DNA of 64,000 nucleotides from CAWBJO01 sp963789175 (GCA_963789175.1 CAWBJO010000009.1:186001-250000); one strand, 5' to 3'. Positions 54,374 to 64,000 are shown, numbered from the stretch's first letter. Program-made: numbers and translations. Notes: a model not told the origin generated them from the sequence alone.

Positions 54374-55136
54374 GCTGGCCGCCGTTGATGTGCAGCTCGG
54401 CGCCGTTCACATAGCTCGACGCTTCGGTGCACAAAAAGTAGATGGCTTTTGCCACCTCCTCAGGCCGGCCGAGGCGATGCATCGGGATGTGGTCGATGAT
54501 CCTCTCGGTGCCCGGCGACAGGATCGCGGTGTCGATCTCGCCGGGCGAGATGGCGTTGACGCGCACGCCGAGGGGGCCGAAATCGGCGGCCATCTCGCGG
54601 GTGAGCGCGGCGAGCGCCGCCTTCGAGGTCGAATAGGCGGCGCCGGCAAAGGGATGGACGCGCGAACCAGCTATCGAAGTGACGTTGACCACGCAGCCCC
54701 CGGCGCGCGCCAGCTCGTCGACCAGGCCGCGGGCCAGCATGATCGGCGCATAGAAATTGACCTGGAAGACGCGCTGCCAATCGTCGCTCGTCGTCTCGAG
54801 CGAGTTCAGCCGCGAGCCGTCGGCCCGCTTCGGGGATACAGCCGCGTTGTTGACGAGGGCGTCGAGCCGGCCACCCTCGCGCTCGAGCCGCGCCTTCATG
54901 CGCGCGATCGCCGCCTCGACCTGACCGAGATCGGCAAGGTCGACCTGGAAATGATCCTCCGGTCCCATTTCCCACGGGCAGTCCTTCGGGAACGCATGGC
55001 GCGAGCAGGAGATCACGCGCCAGCCTGCGGAGGAGAAGCGCTTGACGGTCTCGTGGCCGATGCCGCGAGATGCGCCCGTCAGAATGAGCGTCCGGCGGTT
55101 GGCGTCGCCCGTGGCCACGGCGTCCGCGTTCATCAT
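54366..55136 (-). CDS. Short-chain dehydrogenase/reductase
   Basis: The 256-residue classical SDR has TGASRGIGH, VNNAAVSPK, a catalytic serine in VVNVTSIAG, YSTSK and ISPGEIDTA. The start ATG at 55136 overlaps the pdxH stop by 4 bp (ATGA), the rule in this operon; a GTG-type extension to 55160 is rejected. Substrate unknown. Confidence 0.86.
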   Translation of the reverse strand: MMNADAVATGDANRRTLILTGASRGIGHETVKRFSSAGWRVISCSRHAFPKDCPWEMGPEDHFQVDLADLGQVEAAIARMKARLEREGGRLDALVNNAAVSPKRADGSRLNSLETTSDDWQRVFQVNFYAPIMLARGLVDELARAGGCVVNVTSIAGSRVHPFAGAAYSTSKAALAALTREMAADFGPLGVRVNAISPGEIDTAILSPGTERIIDHIPMHRLGRPEEVAKAIYFLCTEASSYVNGAELHINGGQHV

Positions 55137-55780
55137 GGATAGAGCCGCGCGCGTTCCCACGGCGCCCCTTCGGACGGCCGCGTGAAGAGGATACGGTCAT
55201 GGAGGCGGAAGGGACGATCGCGCCAGAACTCGATCGACCGGGGAACGATCAGGAATCCCGACCAGAAGGGCGGGCGCGGCACCTCGCCGACGACATGCTT
55301 CGCCGCGAAGGTCGCGACGGCCTTCTCGAGCGCAAAGCGGCTTTCGAGCGGGCGGGACTGCCGCGACGCCCAGGCGCCTATACGGCTGTCGCGCGGGCGG
55401 GTGGCAAAGTAGGCATCGGCGTCCGCCTCGGTCACGGGCGTGACGGGGCCACGGATGCGAACCTGGCGTCGCAAGGACTTCCAGTGGAAGCAGGCGGCGG
55501 CCTTGGGCGAACTGGAGAGCTCGGTCCCCTTGGCGCTTTCGAGATTGGTGTAAAATACGAACCCACGATGGTCGAAGCCCTTGAGCAGGACCATGCGCAC
55601 ATTGGGCATGCCCGATGCATCGACGGTTGCCAGGCTCATGGCATTGGGATCGCTCGGCTCGCCCGCCTTCGCCTCGCGAAACCATTCGGCGAACAAGTCC
55701 AACGGCTCATCGCGTGACGTGAAGTCAGCTGCGGTTTGGGCCGAACGCGTTTTTTCGTCCTGGGGCATCGCGAGACACAT
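55133..55780 (-). CDS. pdxH: Pyridoxamine 5'-phosphate oxidase
   Basis: The 215-residue FMN enzyme has the PNPOx landmarks NAMSLATVDASGMPNVRMVLLK, FYTNLESAKG, FHWKSLRRQVRIRG and the C-terminal FWSGFLIVPRSIEFW and RLYP end. It oxidises pyridoxine or pyridoxamine phosphate to pyridoxal phosphate. An ATG five codons in (MPQDEK) is an alternative start; neither has a clear ribosome site. It leads the operon that contains a PLP-dependent enzyme. Confidence 0.93.
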   Translation of the reverse strand: MCLAMPQDEKTRSAQTAADFTSRDEPLDLFAEWFREAKAGEPSDPNAMSLATVDASGMPNVRMVLLKGFDHRGFVFYTNLESAKGTELSSSPKAAACFHWKSLRRQVRIRGPVTPVTEADADAYFATRPRDSRIGAWASRQSRPLESRFALEKAVATFAAKHVVGEVPRPPFWSGFLIVPRSIEFWRDRPFRLHDRILFTRPSEGAPWERARLYP

Positions 55781-55948
55781 GCTATGAGTGTGGCAGTGGT
55801 CGAATCAGTACCAATCATCTACGGCAGTCGGGGCCAAGGGGGCGACGGCGGCCACAGGAATACCATAAAACTAGCGCCGTCTCGCCATGGCTGCTTTTTA
55901 GGCGTCATCTGCAAGATGGGCAGGACCTGAATTGAAGGGGGTTTGGAC

Positions 55949-56413
55949 ATGAAGATCAAGGTACTGGCGGTTCTTGCGGCGGCGTCACCCTGGCTTCTCG
56001 GCTGCGCCATGGATGCCGGCCCCAAGGAACAGACGGGTGCCGTCGTCGGCGGGGTGGCGGGCGGCCTTCTCGGCAATACGATCGGGCACGGCAGCGGCCG
56101 CGCGGCGGCGACGGTCCTCGGCGCAGCACTCGGTGCAGTCGTCGGTGGCTCCGTCGGGCGCAGCCTCGACGATCAGGATCGCGAGCGCGCCTATTTCGCG
56201 GCCCAGCAGTCGCTGACGGCCGACGAAGAGGAAGACTGGGAAAACCCGGAGACGGGGCACCGGGGCAAGTTCGTGCCGCGGAAGACCTACTACAATGCCC
56301 AGCGCTCCCTCTGCCGGGACTTCGAGCACACGATCTGGGTCGACGGACAACCTGAAGTTATCGACGGGACCGCGTGCCAGCTGGCGGACGGGACCTGGAG
56401 GGTCGTCGGCTAA
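55949..56413 (+). CDS. Glycine-zipper outer-membrane lipoprotein (17-kDa surface antigen-like)
   Basis: The 154-residue protein has a lipoprotein signal with lipobox LLGC (Cys about 20) and then a glycine zipper (GAVVGGVAGGLLGNTIG and AALGAVVGGSVG) as in the rickettsial 17-kDa antigen family. The C-terminal part (TGHRGKFVPRKTYYN, CRDFEHTIWVDG) is the domain commonly found in surface-antigen-like proteins. ATG 55949 has AAGGGGG about 9 bp upstream. It is followed by a clear terminator at 56502-56527. Confidence 0.87.
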   Translation: MKIKVLAVLAAASPWLLGCAMDAGPKEQTGAVVGGVAGGLLGNTIGHGSGRAAATVLGAALGAVVGGSVGRSLDDQDRERAYFAAQQSLTADEEEDWENPETGHRGKFVPRKTYYNAQRSLCRDFEHTIWVDGQPEVIDGTACQLADGTWRVVG

Positions 56414-56501
56414 GCCCGCTTCGCATAGCGAGCCTCCACCGTGCTGAAACGGCTGTAGGAAGCCCGGTTTCGGGTGGACCGATCATGCGTTTTGTGTAAA
56501 T

Positions 56502-56527
56502 TGCCGCCGGCAACGGCGGCATTTTTT
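56502..56527 (+). terminator. Intrinsic terminator after the lipoprotein gene
   Basis: An 8-bp stem TGCCGCCG / CGGCGGCA closed by a GCAA tetraloop is followed by six T residues. This is a textbook rho-independent terminator for rightward transcription. It ends only about 19 bp before the fabI start codon, so fabI either uses a promoter overlapping the hairpin or depends on read-through. Confidence 0.85.
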
Positions 56528-56545
56528 CCAACGGTGGTGGGTTAG

Positions 56546-57367
56546 ATGAGCGGAACCGGACAGGTGATGGCCGGCAGGCGTGGCCTGATCATGGGTGTGG
56601 CCAACAACCGGTCCATCGCCTGGGGCATCGCCCAGGCCTGTGCGCGCCATGGGGCAGAACTCGCCTACACATACCAGGGCGATGCGCTCAAGAAGCGGGT
56701 CGAACCCCTCGCCGCCGAGACGGGATCGAAGCTCGTCATTCCCTGCGACGTGACGGACGTCCCGTCGCTCGATGCCGCCTTCGCCACCATCGCGAAGGCC
56801 TGGGGCAGCATCGACTTCGTCGTGCACGCCATCGCCTTCTCGGACCGCGAGCAGCTGTCGGGACGCTACGTCGAGACCACGGAGGAGAACTTCACGAAGA
56901 CGCTCCTCATCTCGTGCTACAGCTTCACGGCGGTGGCGCAGCGGGCGGAAAAGCTCATGGCGAGCGGCGGCTCCCTCCTCACCCTCACCTACTACGGGTC
57001 GGAGAAGTGGATGCCGCACTACAACGTCATGGGCGTCGCCAAGGCGGCCCTCGAAGCGTCGGTGCGGTACCTCGCAGCCGATCTCGGCAAGGACGGCATC
57101 CGCGTGAACTCCATCTCCGCCGGTCCGATCAAGACCCTCGCCGCTTCCGGGATCGGCGATTTCCGCTATCTCCTGCGGTGGACGGAGCACAATGCGCCGC
57201 TCCGGCGCAACGTGACCATCGACGAGGTCGGCAACTCCGCCGTTTTCCTGCTCTCCGATCTCGGGCGCGCCGTCACGGGCGAGAACCTGCATGTCGACTG
57301 CGGCTACCACGTCGTCGGCATGAAGCATCCCGACGCCCCGGACATAACCGTCGCCGCCGGTGATTGA
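56546..57367 (+). CDS. fabI: Enoyl-[acyl-carrier-protein] reductase (NADH), FabI type
   Basis: The 273-residue enoyl-ACP reductase has the cofactor segment GVANNRSIAWGIA, SAGPIKTLAASGI and the Y-x6-K catalytic pair in YNVMGVAK. It performs the last reduction in fatty-acid elongation. The ATG at 56546 follows a GGTGGTGG site. The neighbouring order fabI, histidine phosphatase, aroC is familiar from Rhizobiales genomes. Confidence 0.93.
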   Translation: MSGTGQVMAGRRGLIMGVANNRSIAWGIAQACARHGAELAYTYQGDALKKRVEPLAAETGSKLVIPCDVTDVPSLDAAFATIAKAWGSIDFVVHAIAFSDREQLSGRYVETTEENFTKTLLISCYSFTAVAQRAEKLMASGGSLLTLTYYGSEKWMPHYNVMGVAKAALEASVRYLAADLGKDGIRVNSISAGPIKTLAASGIGDFRYLLRWTEHNAPLRRNVTIDEVGNSAVFLLSDLGRAVTGENLHVDCGYHVVGMKHPDAPDITVAAGD

Positions 57368-57965
57368 GCCCAACCCGCCCATTTATTTCGCGCGCCATGG
57401 TGAGACGGACTGGAACCGCGAACAGCGCATCCAGGGCCAGATCGACACCGTGCTCAACGACACGGGCCACCGGCAATCGGACGTGCTGGCGCGTGGGCTC
57501 AGGTCGCATCTCGGCGGCGGCGCCGGCGTGACGTTCGTCGCGAGCCCGCTGATGCGCGCCCGGCAGACGATGGGCTACGTCGCGCGCGCCTTCGACGTCA
57601 CCGAGAGCGCCGTCAGGATCGAGCCGAGCCTCCTCGAGCTCAGCTTCGGCGTCTGGGAGGGCCGGTACTTCCGCGAGCTCAAGAGCGATGCCGCCTATCC
57701 GCGCGAACCGCTCGAACGCTATCGCTGGCGACCGGCCGACGGAGAGAGCTATGCCGACGGCATGGAGCGACTGCGCCAGTGGATCGGCCGGCTCGACGGG
57801 CCGACGGTCATCGTCTCGCACGGCGCGATCGGCCGCTGCCTCATCGCGCTGGTGTCCGATCTGACGCCGCCGGAGACTTTGACGCAGCCGACACCGCAGG
57901 GATTCTTCTGCAGGCTGAAGGACGGCCGCATCGAATGGTTTGACGCAGCCGCCGGCTATCCTTAA
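57360..57965 (+). CDS. Histidine phosphatase family protein
   Basis: The 201-residue protein of the phosphoglycerate mutase-like clan has the catalytic RHGETDWN near the N-terminus and the second histidine in VSHGAIGR. It probably hydrolyses a phosphomonoester; the mutase reaction is unlikely for this length. The GTG start at 57360 overlaps the fabI stop by 8 bp, so the two are co-translated. The substrate is unknown. Confidence 0.88.
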   Translation: MIEPNPPIYFARHGETDWNREQRIQGQIDTVLNDTGHRQSDVLARGLRSHLGGGAGVTFVASPLMRARQTMGYVARAFDVTESAVRIEPSLLELSFGVWEGRYFRELKSDAAYPREPLERYRWRPADGESYADGMERLRQWIGRLDGPTVIVSHGAIGRCLIALVSDLTPPETLTQPTPQGFFCRLKDGRIEWFDAAAGYP

Positions 57966-57986
57966 AAACGGAGAAGCGGCGCAGTC

Positions 57987-59072
57987 ATGTCCTACAACAC
58001 GTTCGGCCACATGTTCCGGGTCACGACCTTTGGCGAGAGCCACGGGCCGGCGATCGGTTGCGTCGTCGACGGCTGCCCGCCCGGCATCAGCCTCAGGAAC
58101 GAGGACATCCAGGCGTTTCTCGACAAGCGGCGGCCGGGACAGTCGCGCTACACAAGCCAGCGGCGCGAGCCGGACGAAGTCGAGATCGTCTCGGGCGTGT
58201 TCGAGGATGAGCGTACGAAAGGCCCGGTGACGACGGGCGCGCCGATCTGCCTCCTGATCGACAACGTCGACCAGCGCTCAAAGGACTACAGCGACATCCG
58301 CGACATGTTCCGGCCCGGCCATGCCGACTACACCTACTGGGCAAAGTACGGAGTGCGCGACTATCGGGGCGGCGGACGGTCGTCGGCGCGCGAAACCGCC
58401 AGTCGCGTCGCCGCCGGCGCCATCGCGCGGAAGGTCATACCCGAGGTCACCATCCGCGGTGCGCTCGTGCAGATGGGCCGCTACCGCATCACGCGCGAAA
58501 GCTGGGACTGGGACGAGGTCGACCGCAATCCGTTCTTCACGCCCGACGCCGAGGCGGCGAAGAACTTCGAGGTGTATCTCGACGAGGTGCGCAAGAACGG
58601 CTCGTCGTGCGGCGCGGTGATCGAGATCGTGGCGTCCGGCGTTCCGGCCGGCCTCGGCGCACCGCTCTACGGCAAGCTCGACCAGGATCTCGCCGCCGCG
58701 ATGATGAGCATCAACGCGGTCAAGGGCGTCGAGATCGGCGCCGGCTTCGTCGCCGCCGCACTGTCCGGGGAGGAGAATGCCGACGAGATCCGCATGCAGG
58801 ATGGAAAGCCCCATTTCCTGTCGAACAACGCCGGCGGAATTCTCGGCGGCATCTCGACGGGCCAGGACATCATCGTACGTTTCGCGGTGAAGCCCACCTC
58901 CTCCATCCTAACGCCGCGCCGGACGGTGACGACCGACGGCGAAGAGACTGAAGTGTCGACCAAGGGCCGCCACGATCCATGCGTCGGCATTCGCGCGGTG
59001 CCGGTGGGCGAAGCGATGATGGCGATCATCCTCGCCGACCATTTTCTCCGGCATCGCGGCCAGGTCGGCTAG
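57987..59072 (+). CDS. aroC: Chorismate synthase
   Basis: The 361-residue enzyme shows the signatures GESHGPAIG, RRPGQSRYTSQR, GRSSARETASRVAAGA and the late TKGRHDPCVGIRAVPVGEAM. It converts EPSP to chorismate with reduced FMN, the end of the shikimate pathway. It lies 21 bp after the phosphatase and probably shares its transcript. Its stop overlaps the convergent methyltransferase gene by 4 bp. Confidence 0.95.
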   Translation: MSYNTFGHMFRVTTFGESHGPAIGCVVDGCPPGISLRNEDIQAFLDKRRPGQSRYTSQRREPDEVEIVSGVFEDERTKGPVTTGAPICLLIDNVDQRSKDYSDIRDMFRPGHADYTYWAKYGVRDYRGGGRSSARETASRVAAGAIARKVIPEVTIRGALVQMGRYRITRESWDWDEVDRNPFFTPDAEAAKNFEVYLDEVRKNGSSCGAVIEIVASGVPAGLGAPLYGKLDQDLAAAMMSINAVKGVEIGAGFVAAALSGEENADEIRMQDGKPHFLSNNAGGILGGISTGQDIIVRFAVKPTSSILTPRRTVTTDGEETEVSTKGRHDPCVGIRAVPVGEAMMAIILADHFLRHRGQVG

Positions 59073-60097
59073 GCAGGCCGTTCGGCCACCACCAGCTTGG
59101 ACAGGAAAGCAGGCTCCTGCACGAGCACGCGCAGGCCCGCACCTTCGAACACCTTAGCGAGACCGTCGTCGAGATAGCCTTCGAAATAGGGCTCGTGGAA
59201 ATTCGACGGGAAGCGTCGCAAGAGCGAGTCGTAGCGGGAAACGTCGCCGAGCTGAAGCGAATCCATGACGATCAGACGACCGCCGGGCGCAAGGAGGCGC
59301 GCGAACTCGGCTGCGATCCGGCGACGGACCTCGGCGGGCACCTCGTGGAAGAGATAGATCGACGTCACGACGTCGAAGCTTCGGTCCGGGAACGGCAGGT
59401 CCTCGGCATTGGCGAGGGCGAAGCGCGCCGCATAGGGCTCCAGGTGGCGGCGCGCCTCGTCGAGATAGGCGGCGGAGAGATCGGCGCCGGTCGCGGCGAG
59501 GCGCGGGAACGCCTCCTTGACGAAGCGCAGAAAGCGCCCGGTTCCGCATGCGGCATCGAGGAGGCGCAACCGGCGCTGGTCCTTGCCGCGCAGGAATCCG
59601 GCGAGCGGCACGAGGCACTGGCGGCGCATGGCGTTGGCCGATCCCTGGAAAAGGACCTCGACCTGCGTATCGTAAAGGCGCGCCGACTGCTCCGTCAGAT
59701 AGCCGCCGGACTGGAAGTGAAAGTTCTGGAGGAAATAGGCGGGCAGCTTTTCGGCCAGCGCATCGGTATAGACGTCATGGCCGCGGGCTTCGGCCTTGCG
59801 GCGCGCCGCGTCCGGAACGTCGGTGAAGAAGTCGCGGCTGCGGGCCAGGAGGGTCGGCAGGCCGTCGACGTCGCGTGGCATCGGATAGAGGCCGGCGGCG
59901 GCGTTGCGGAGGTCGCGGCGAAACAGCGCCAGCAGGTCCTCCCTGAGTTCGCGGGAGGTCACGACCGGGCGGCGCTCCGCCTTCGGCGCCGGATCGTGCC
60001 TCCTCGCAAAGTCGCGGGCGGCGGCGGCATGGGCCATGTACCAGGCGACGCGGAAGCCCTGGCGGGCGACGTAAGAGAGACCGTCGCCCACGCTCAT
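59069..60097 (-). CDS. SAM-dependent methyltransferase (class I)
   Basis: The 342-residue protein has a class I methyltransferase domain from about residue 170: motif I LLDAACGTGRFL, an acidic loop in GADLSAAYLDEAR, NAEDLPFPDRSFD and GGRLIVMDSLQ. The N-terminal 170 residues are helical and uncharacterised. Small-molecule methylation is likely (UbiE/menG-like domain), target unknown. Its start overlaps the tlyA stop by 4 bp, so it ends the leftward tlyA operon. Confidence 0.85.
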   Translation of the reverse strand: MSVGDGLSYVARQGFRVAWYMAHAAAARDFARRHDPAPKAERRPVVTSRELREDLLALFRRDLRNAAAGLYPMPRDVDGLPTLLARSRDFFTDVPDAARRKAEARGHDVYTDALAEKLPAYFLQNFHFQSGGYLTEQSARLYDTQVEVLFQGSANAMRRQCLVPLAGFLRGKDQRRLRLLDAACGTGRFLRFVKEAFPRLAATGADLSAAYLDEARRHLEPYAARFALANAEDLPFPDRSFDVVTSIYLFHEVPAEVRRRIAAEFARLLAPGGRLIVMDSLQLGDVSRYDSLLRRFPSNFHEPYFEGYLDDGLAKVFEGAGLRVLVQEPAFLSKLVVAERPA

Positions 60098-60828
60098 GGC
60101 ATCGCCTTTTCCGCCGCGATGAGGAACTCGCGATTGCCGTCGCTGCCGGCGATGGGCGAGGGATCGATGCCGAGCACCCGCCAGCCCGGCCGGTCGGCAA
60201 GCCAGGCATGGATGCCCCTGCAAACCGTATCGTGCACCTTCGCATCCTTCACGACGCCCGTCCGGCCGACAGCGGCGCGGCCGGCTTCGAACTGCGGCTT
60301 TATCAATGCCACGAGATGGGCGCCCCCGGCGGCGAGGTCAAGGGCGGGAGGGAGCGCAAGGGTGAGCGAGATGAAACTGACGTCGCAGACGACGACCTCG
60401 ATCGGGTCAGAAAACTGCGCGGCCGAAAGGTCGCGGGCGTTCACGCCTTCGCGCACGACGACGCGCGGATCGGTGGCGACGTTATCGGCGAGCTGGCCAT
60501 GGCCGACATCGAGGGCATAGACCCGGCAGGCACCGTTCTCGAGCAGGACCTGGGTGAAGCCGCCGGTGGCGGCACCGATGTCGAGCGCGACGCGGCCGGC
60601 GACCGGGATCGCGAAGGCGGAGATCGCATGGGCAAGCTTCAAGGCGGCGCGCGAAACGTACCGGTGGGCGGGATCGTTGAGCGCGATGCGGGCGCCTTCC
60701 CGCACGGAGGCAGCCGGCTTCGTCACGACGGTCCCATCGACGGCGACGGCCCCGCGCAGCACGGCGTCGCGCGCCTTGGCCCTGGTATCGTAGAAGCCGC
60801 GCGCCACGAGCATCAGGTCCAGGCGCAT
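60094..60828 (-). CDS. tlyA: TlyA-type rRNA 2'-O-methyltransferase
   Basis: The 244-residue protein has an N-terminal S4 RNA-binding domain (MRLDLMLVARGFYDTRAKAR) and an FtsJ-like methyltransferase domain (LDIGAATGGFTQVLL, VVCDVSFISL, IKPQFEAGR). TlyA methylates cytidines of 16S and 23S rRNA; related proteins may act as hemolysin-named methyltransferases. The ATG at 60828 gives the conserved N-terminus; upstream in-frame sequence shadows the xseB gene. Confidence 0.9.
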   Translation of the reverse strand: MRLDLMLVARGFYDTRAKARDAVLRGAVAVDGTVVTKPAASVREGARIALNDPAHRYVSRAALKLAHAISAFAIPVAGRVALDIGAATGGFTQVLLENGACRVYALDVGHGQLADNVATDPRVVVREGVNARDLSAAQFSDPIEVVVCDVSFISLTLALPPALDLAAGGAHLVALIKPQFEAGRAAVGRTGVVKDAKVHDTVCRGIHAWLADRPGWRVLGIDPSPIAGSDGNREFLIAAEKAMP

Positions 60829-60851
60829 GGGTGCCCGCGCGTTCGCCGAGC

Positions 60852-61102
60852 TCAGTCGACCTTGAACGGCTCGGTGCCCGAGGGCGTGCCGTCGGCCTTG
60901 AGGGTGATGCGCTCGATCCGCGCCTCGGCATCCTTGAGCTTCGCCTCGCAGTGCGCCTTGAGGAGCTCGCCGCGCTCGTAGATGCGGATCGAGTCCTCCA
61001 GACCGATCCTGCCGCCCTCGAGCTTCTCGACGATGCCCTCGAGCTCGTCGAGCGCCGCCTCGAAGGTCATCTTGGCGATATCGGCGTGGGTTGGTTCGGC
61101 CA

Positions 61103-61103
<1 letters not shown>
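60852..61103 (-). CDS. xseB: Exodeoxyribonuclease VII small subunit
   Basis: The 83-residue protein has the XseB core FEAALDELEGIVEKLEGGRIGLEDSIRIYERGELLKAHCEAKL. Together with the large subunit XseA it forms the single-strand DNA exonuclease VII. It starts within the stop codon of the histone deacetylase-like gene (TGATG), so the two are coupled. In many Rhizobiales the dxs gene stands between xseB and tlyA; here only 23 bp separate them. Confidence 0.93.
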
Positions 61104-62064
<961 letters not shown>

Positions 62065-62068
<4 letters not shown>

Positions 62069-62943
62069 GGCCCGTCTCCCGTGAGCATGCGGCGCTCGGC
62101 CTCGGTCAGGAAGAAGTCGGCCTGCAGGGACTGCGACGGATCGACCCGGTACTTGTCGAGGTCGGTCTCGCCGGCGCGGCCGAGGACGTCGTCGTCGAGG
62201 CAGAAATTGCCGGTGAACGACAGGTCGCGGGTCAGAATGGCGTGGGCGGCCTCGGCCACGATCTCGGGGCGGCGCGAGCGCCGCATCATGGCGTCGCCCC
62301 CGACGACGTTGGCAATGGCCGCCGTCGCGATGGTGGTGCGCGGCCACAGCGCGTTGACGGCGACCCTGCCCGCGAACTCGGCAGAGAGCCCGAGCGCGAT
62401 GAGACTCATGTCGAATTTCGCAAGCGTGTAGGCAAGATGGGCGGCGAACCAGTCGGGGACAAGATTGAGAGGCGGCGAGATCATCAGGATGTGCGGGCAC
62501 TCCGCTTTCAACAGATGCGGCAGGCAGGCCTGCGAAACGACGAACGTGCCGCGGGCGTTGATGTCGTGCATGAGGTCGTAGCGCTTCATCTCCGTCGACA
62601 GCGTCGGGGAGAGCGAGATGGCGGAGGCGTTGTTGATGCATATATCGATGCCGCCGAATCTCGCGACGGTCTTCGCGACGGCGGCAGCCACCGCCGCATC
62701 GTCGCGGATGTCGACCTTGAGCGGCAGCGCCCGGCCGCCGGCCCGCTCAACCGCCTCGGCAGCGGTGAAGATGGTGCCGGGCAGCTTCGGATGCGGCGTA
62801 TCGGTCTTCGCCGCGACGGCCACGTTAGCGCCGTCGGCCGCCGCCCGGAGGGCGATGGCGAGGCCGATGCCGCGGCTGGCGCCGGTGATGAAGAGCGTCT
62901 TGCCTTTAAGTGTGCGCATGCTAGGACCGAGAGCGCCTGTCAC
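62065..62943 (-). CDS. Short-chain dehydrogenase, HSDL2-like
   Basis: The 292-residue SDR has TGASRGIGLAIALRAA, INNASAISLSPTL, ISPPLNLVPDWFA and a YTLAK catalytic motif. The ISPP segment replaces the usual catalytic Ser neighbourhood, a feature of the HSDL2-type subgroup. GTG 62943 is chosen because AAAGGAG lies 10 bp upstream; ATG 62919 would give the more usual N-terminus. It leads the operon with the deacetylase-like gene, xseB and tlyA, and is divergent from the Sua5-type gene. Confidence 0.84.
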
Positions 62944-62993
62944 GCGCCATACTCTCCTTTAGAACCACACGGTTGCAGGTCAAGGCAATAGCC

Positions 62994-63953
62994 ATGACAT
63001 CGCTCGAAACGGACATCGCCGCGGCCGCCGCGCTCATCAGAGACGGCCAGCTCGTCGCCTTTCCGACCGAGACGGTTTACGGCCTCGGTGCCGATGCGAC
63101 CAACGAGGCTGCGGTGGCCGCCGTTTTCGCAGCCAAGGAGCGCCCCCGCAACAATCCGCTGATCACCCATGTGGCAGGGCGCGAGGCGGCCGAGGCGCTG
63201 GCCCGCTTCAATCGCCCGGCGGAGACCCTGGCGCGCGCCCTGTGGCCGGGGCCGCTCACCCTCGTCCTGCCGCGAAGCGCCGATTGTTTAGTCTCGCCTG
63301 TCGCCTGCGCCGGGCTCGGCACGATCGCGGTGCGTGTTCCGGCCCATCCGATCGCCCATGCGCTCATCGCCGCCGCCGCGCGTCCCATCGTGGCGCCGAG
63401 CGCCAACATCTCGGGCCGCATCAGCCCGACGACCGCCGACCATGTCCGCGACGGCCTCGGCCGGCGCGTCGCCTTGGTCATCGATGGAGGGCCTTCGAAC
63501 GTCGGCGTCGAGTCGACGGTCGTGCAGGCGACCGATACCCAAATACGGATCCTGAGGCCGGGCGGCGTCGAGCGGGAGACGATCGCGTCACTGATCGAGC
63601 CGCTCGGGCTGCGTCTCGAAGACGGCAGTGACGATTCCGACGCTCCGCTGTCGCCCGGCCGGCTCGTCGGACACTATGCGCCCCGGGCCCGTGTCATCCT
63701 CGATGTTCTGTGGCCGCGTTTCGACGTCGGCCTCCTCGCCTTCGGCGGCAAGGTGCCGCGCCATCCGGGACCGGTGCGCAACCTGTCGCCGCGCGGCGAC
63801 CTGAAGGAAGCGGCCGCCAACCTGTTCCGCATGCTGCACGAACTCGACGAATGCGGCGTCGAGACGATCGCCGTCATGCCCATCCCGGAGGAGGGCTTGG
63901 GCGAGGCGATCAACGACCGCCTGCGGCGCGCCGCCGCGCCCTTTCATCGCTAG
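62994..63953 (+). CDS. L-threonylcarbamoyladenylate synthase, Sua5 type
   Basis: The 319-residue protein has a YrdC domain with FPTETVYGLGADA and K-x-R in AAKERPRNNPLI, SANISGRISPTTA, and a C-terminal Sua5 domain beginning around SPGRLVGHYAPRA. It makes threonylcarbamoyl-AMP for the t6A tRNA modification. The ATG at 62994 follows an AAGG; an upstream TTG frame is less likely. The two-domain form distinguishes it from the short TsaC. Confidence 0.9.
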   Translation: MTSLETDIAAAAALIRDGQLVAFPTETVYGLGADATNEAAVAAVFAAKERPRNNPLITHVAGREAAEALARFNRPAETLARALWPGPLTLVLPRSADCLVSPVACAGLGTIAVRVPAHPIAHALIAAAARPIVAPSANISGRISPTTADHVRDGLGRRVALVIDGGPSNVGVESTVVQATDTQIRILRPGGVERETIASLIEPLGLRLEDGSDDSDAPLSPGRLVGHYAPRARVILDVLWPRFDVGLLAFGGKVPRHPGPVRNLSPRGDLKEAAANLFRMLHELDECGVETIAVMPIPEEGLGEAINDRLRRAAAPFHR

Positions 63954-63957
63954 GCCC

Positions 63958-64000
63958 ATGCCGGTCCGCCCGCCGACCGCCGCCACGCTCGACCGCCTCG
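63958..64000 (+). CDS. N-terminal start of a gene running off the window (possibly FAD-binding oxidoreductase)
   Basis: An ATG at 63958 opens a frame to the right edge with residues MPVRPPTAATLDRL. It begins four bases after the Sua5-type gene, so it is likely co-transcribed. In Rhizobiales a GlcD-type FAD-binding oxidoreductase often follows this gene, and its N-terminus has a similar short leader, but 14 residues give no proof. Confidence 0.4.
   Translation, partial: MPVRPPTAATLDRL

Overview
The window reads as chromosomal DNA from a GC-rich alphaproteobacterium, most likely Hyphomicrobiales (Rhizobiales). Supporting signs are the housekeeping order pdxH, fabI, histidine phosphatase, aroC, tlyA, xseB and histone deacetylase-like gene, a RibB protein with a degenerate GTP cyclohydrolase II half, a two-subunit methylmalonyl-CoA mutase, and frequent 4-bp ATGA overlaps inside operons. 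The genus cannot be fixed from the sequence. I saw no tRNA, rRNA, CRISPR array, integrase or insertion sequence.

Positions 898 to about 18600 hold a catabolic and uptake locus. One leftward operon (11523 to 898) encodes a complete dipeptide/opine-type ABC transporter, a deacetylase-fold hydrolase, an epimerase-like dehydrogenase, and the binding protein and two permeases of a polyamine-type ABC transporter. That second transporter's ATPase lies in the next leftward operon (15943 to 12454), with a second epimerase and an amidohydrolase. Two genes are divergent to these operons: a DUF1989 protein and a second amidohydrolase. Both divergent promoter regions share a long similar block containing an identical 24-bp core, so the two halves probably form one regulon. 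A LysR-type regulator sits at the end.

Positions 18833 to about 36500 hold a second nitrogen-compound locus: an SDR, a RibD-type reductase, a LysE exporter and a complete second polyamine-type ABC transporter. These are followed by a run of cyclic-amide enzymes: an N-carbamoyl-D-amino acid hydrolase-like nitrilase, a dihydropyrimidinase, a second deacetylase-fold hydrolase, a small CxxC protein and a CobW-type GTPase split by an apparent frameshift. Around them are an N-carbamoylsarcosine amidase-like isochorismatase, an ornithine cyclodeaminase homologue, a dimethylglycine/sarcosine dehydrogenase-like flavoprotein and a trimethylamine dehydrogenase-like flavoprotein. Together these could import cyclic ureides, imides or methylated guanidino compounds (creatinine or N-methylhydantoin is one example) and open, decarbamoylate and demethylate them to amino acids. 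The substrate is inferred, not proven.

Positions 36553 to 64000 look mostly core. They include a DUF1194 protein, an 820-bp gene-free stretch, an R. etli-type asparaginase, methylmalonyl-CoA mutase, a HerA-like ATPase and a RimB/RimK/AstE-like operon. Next come an XRE-RibB fusion with a palindrome at its own start, superoxide dismutase, a bicupin, glutaryl-CoA dehydrogenase, an HtrA-like protease and a transsulfuration enzyme. The end holds pdxH, a glycine-zipper lipoprotein, fabI, aroC, tlyA, xseB, a histone deacetylase-like hydrolase and a Sua5-type enzyme. Most gene groups are tightly packed.
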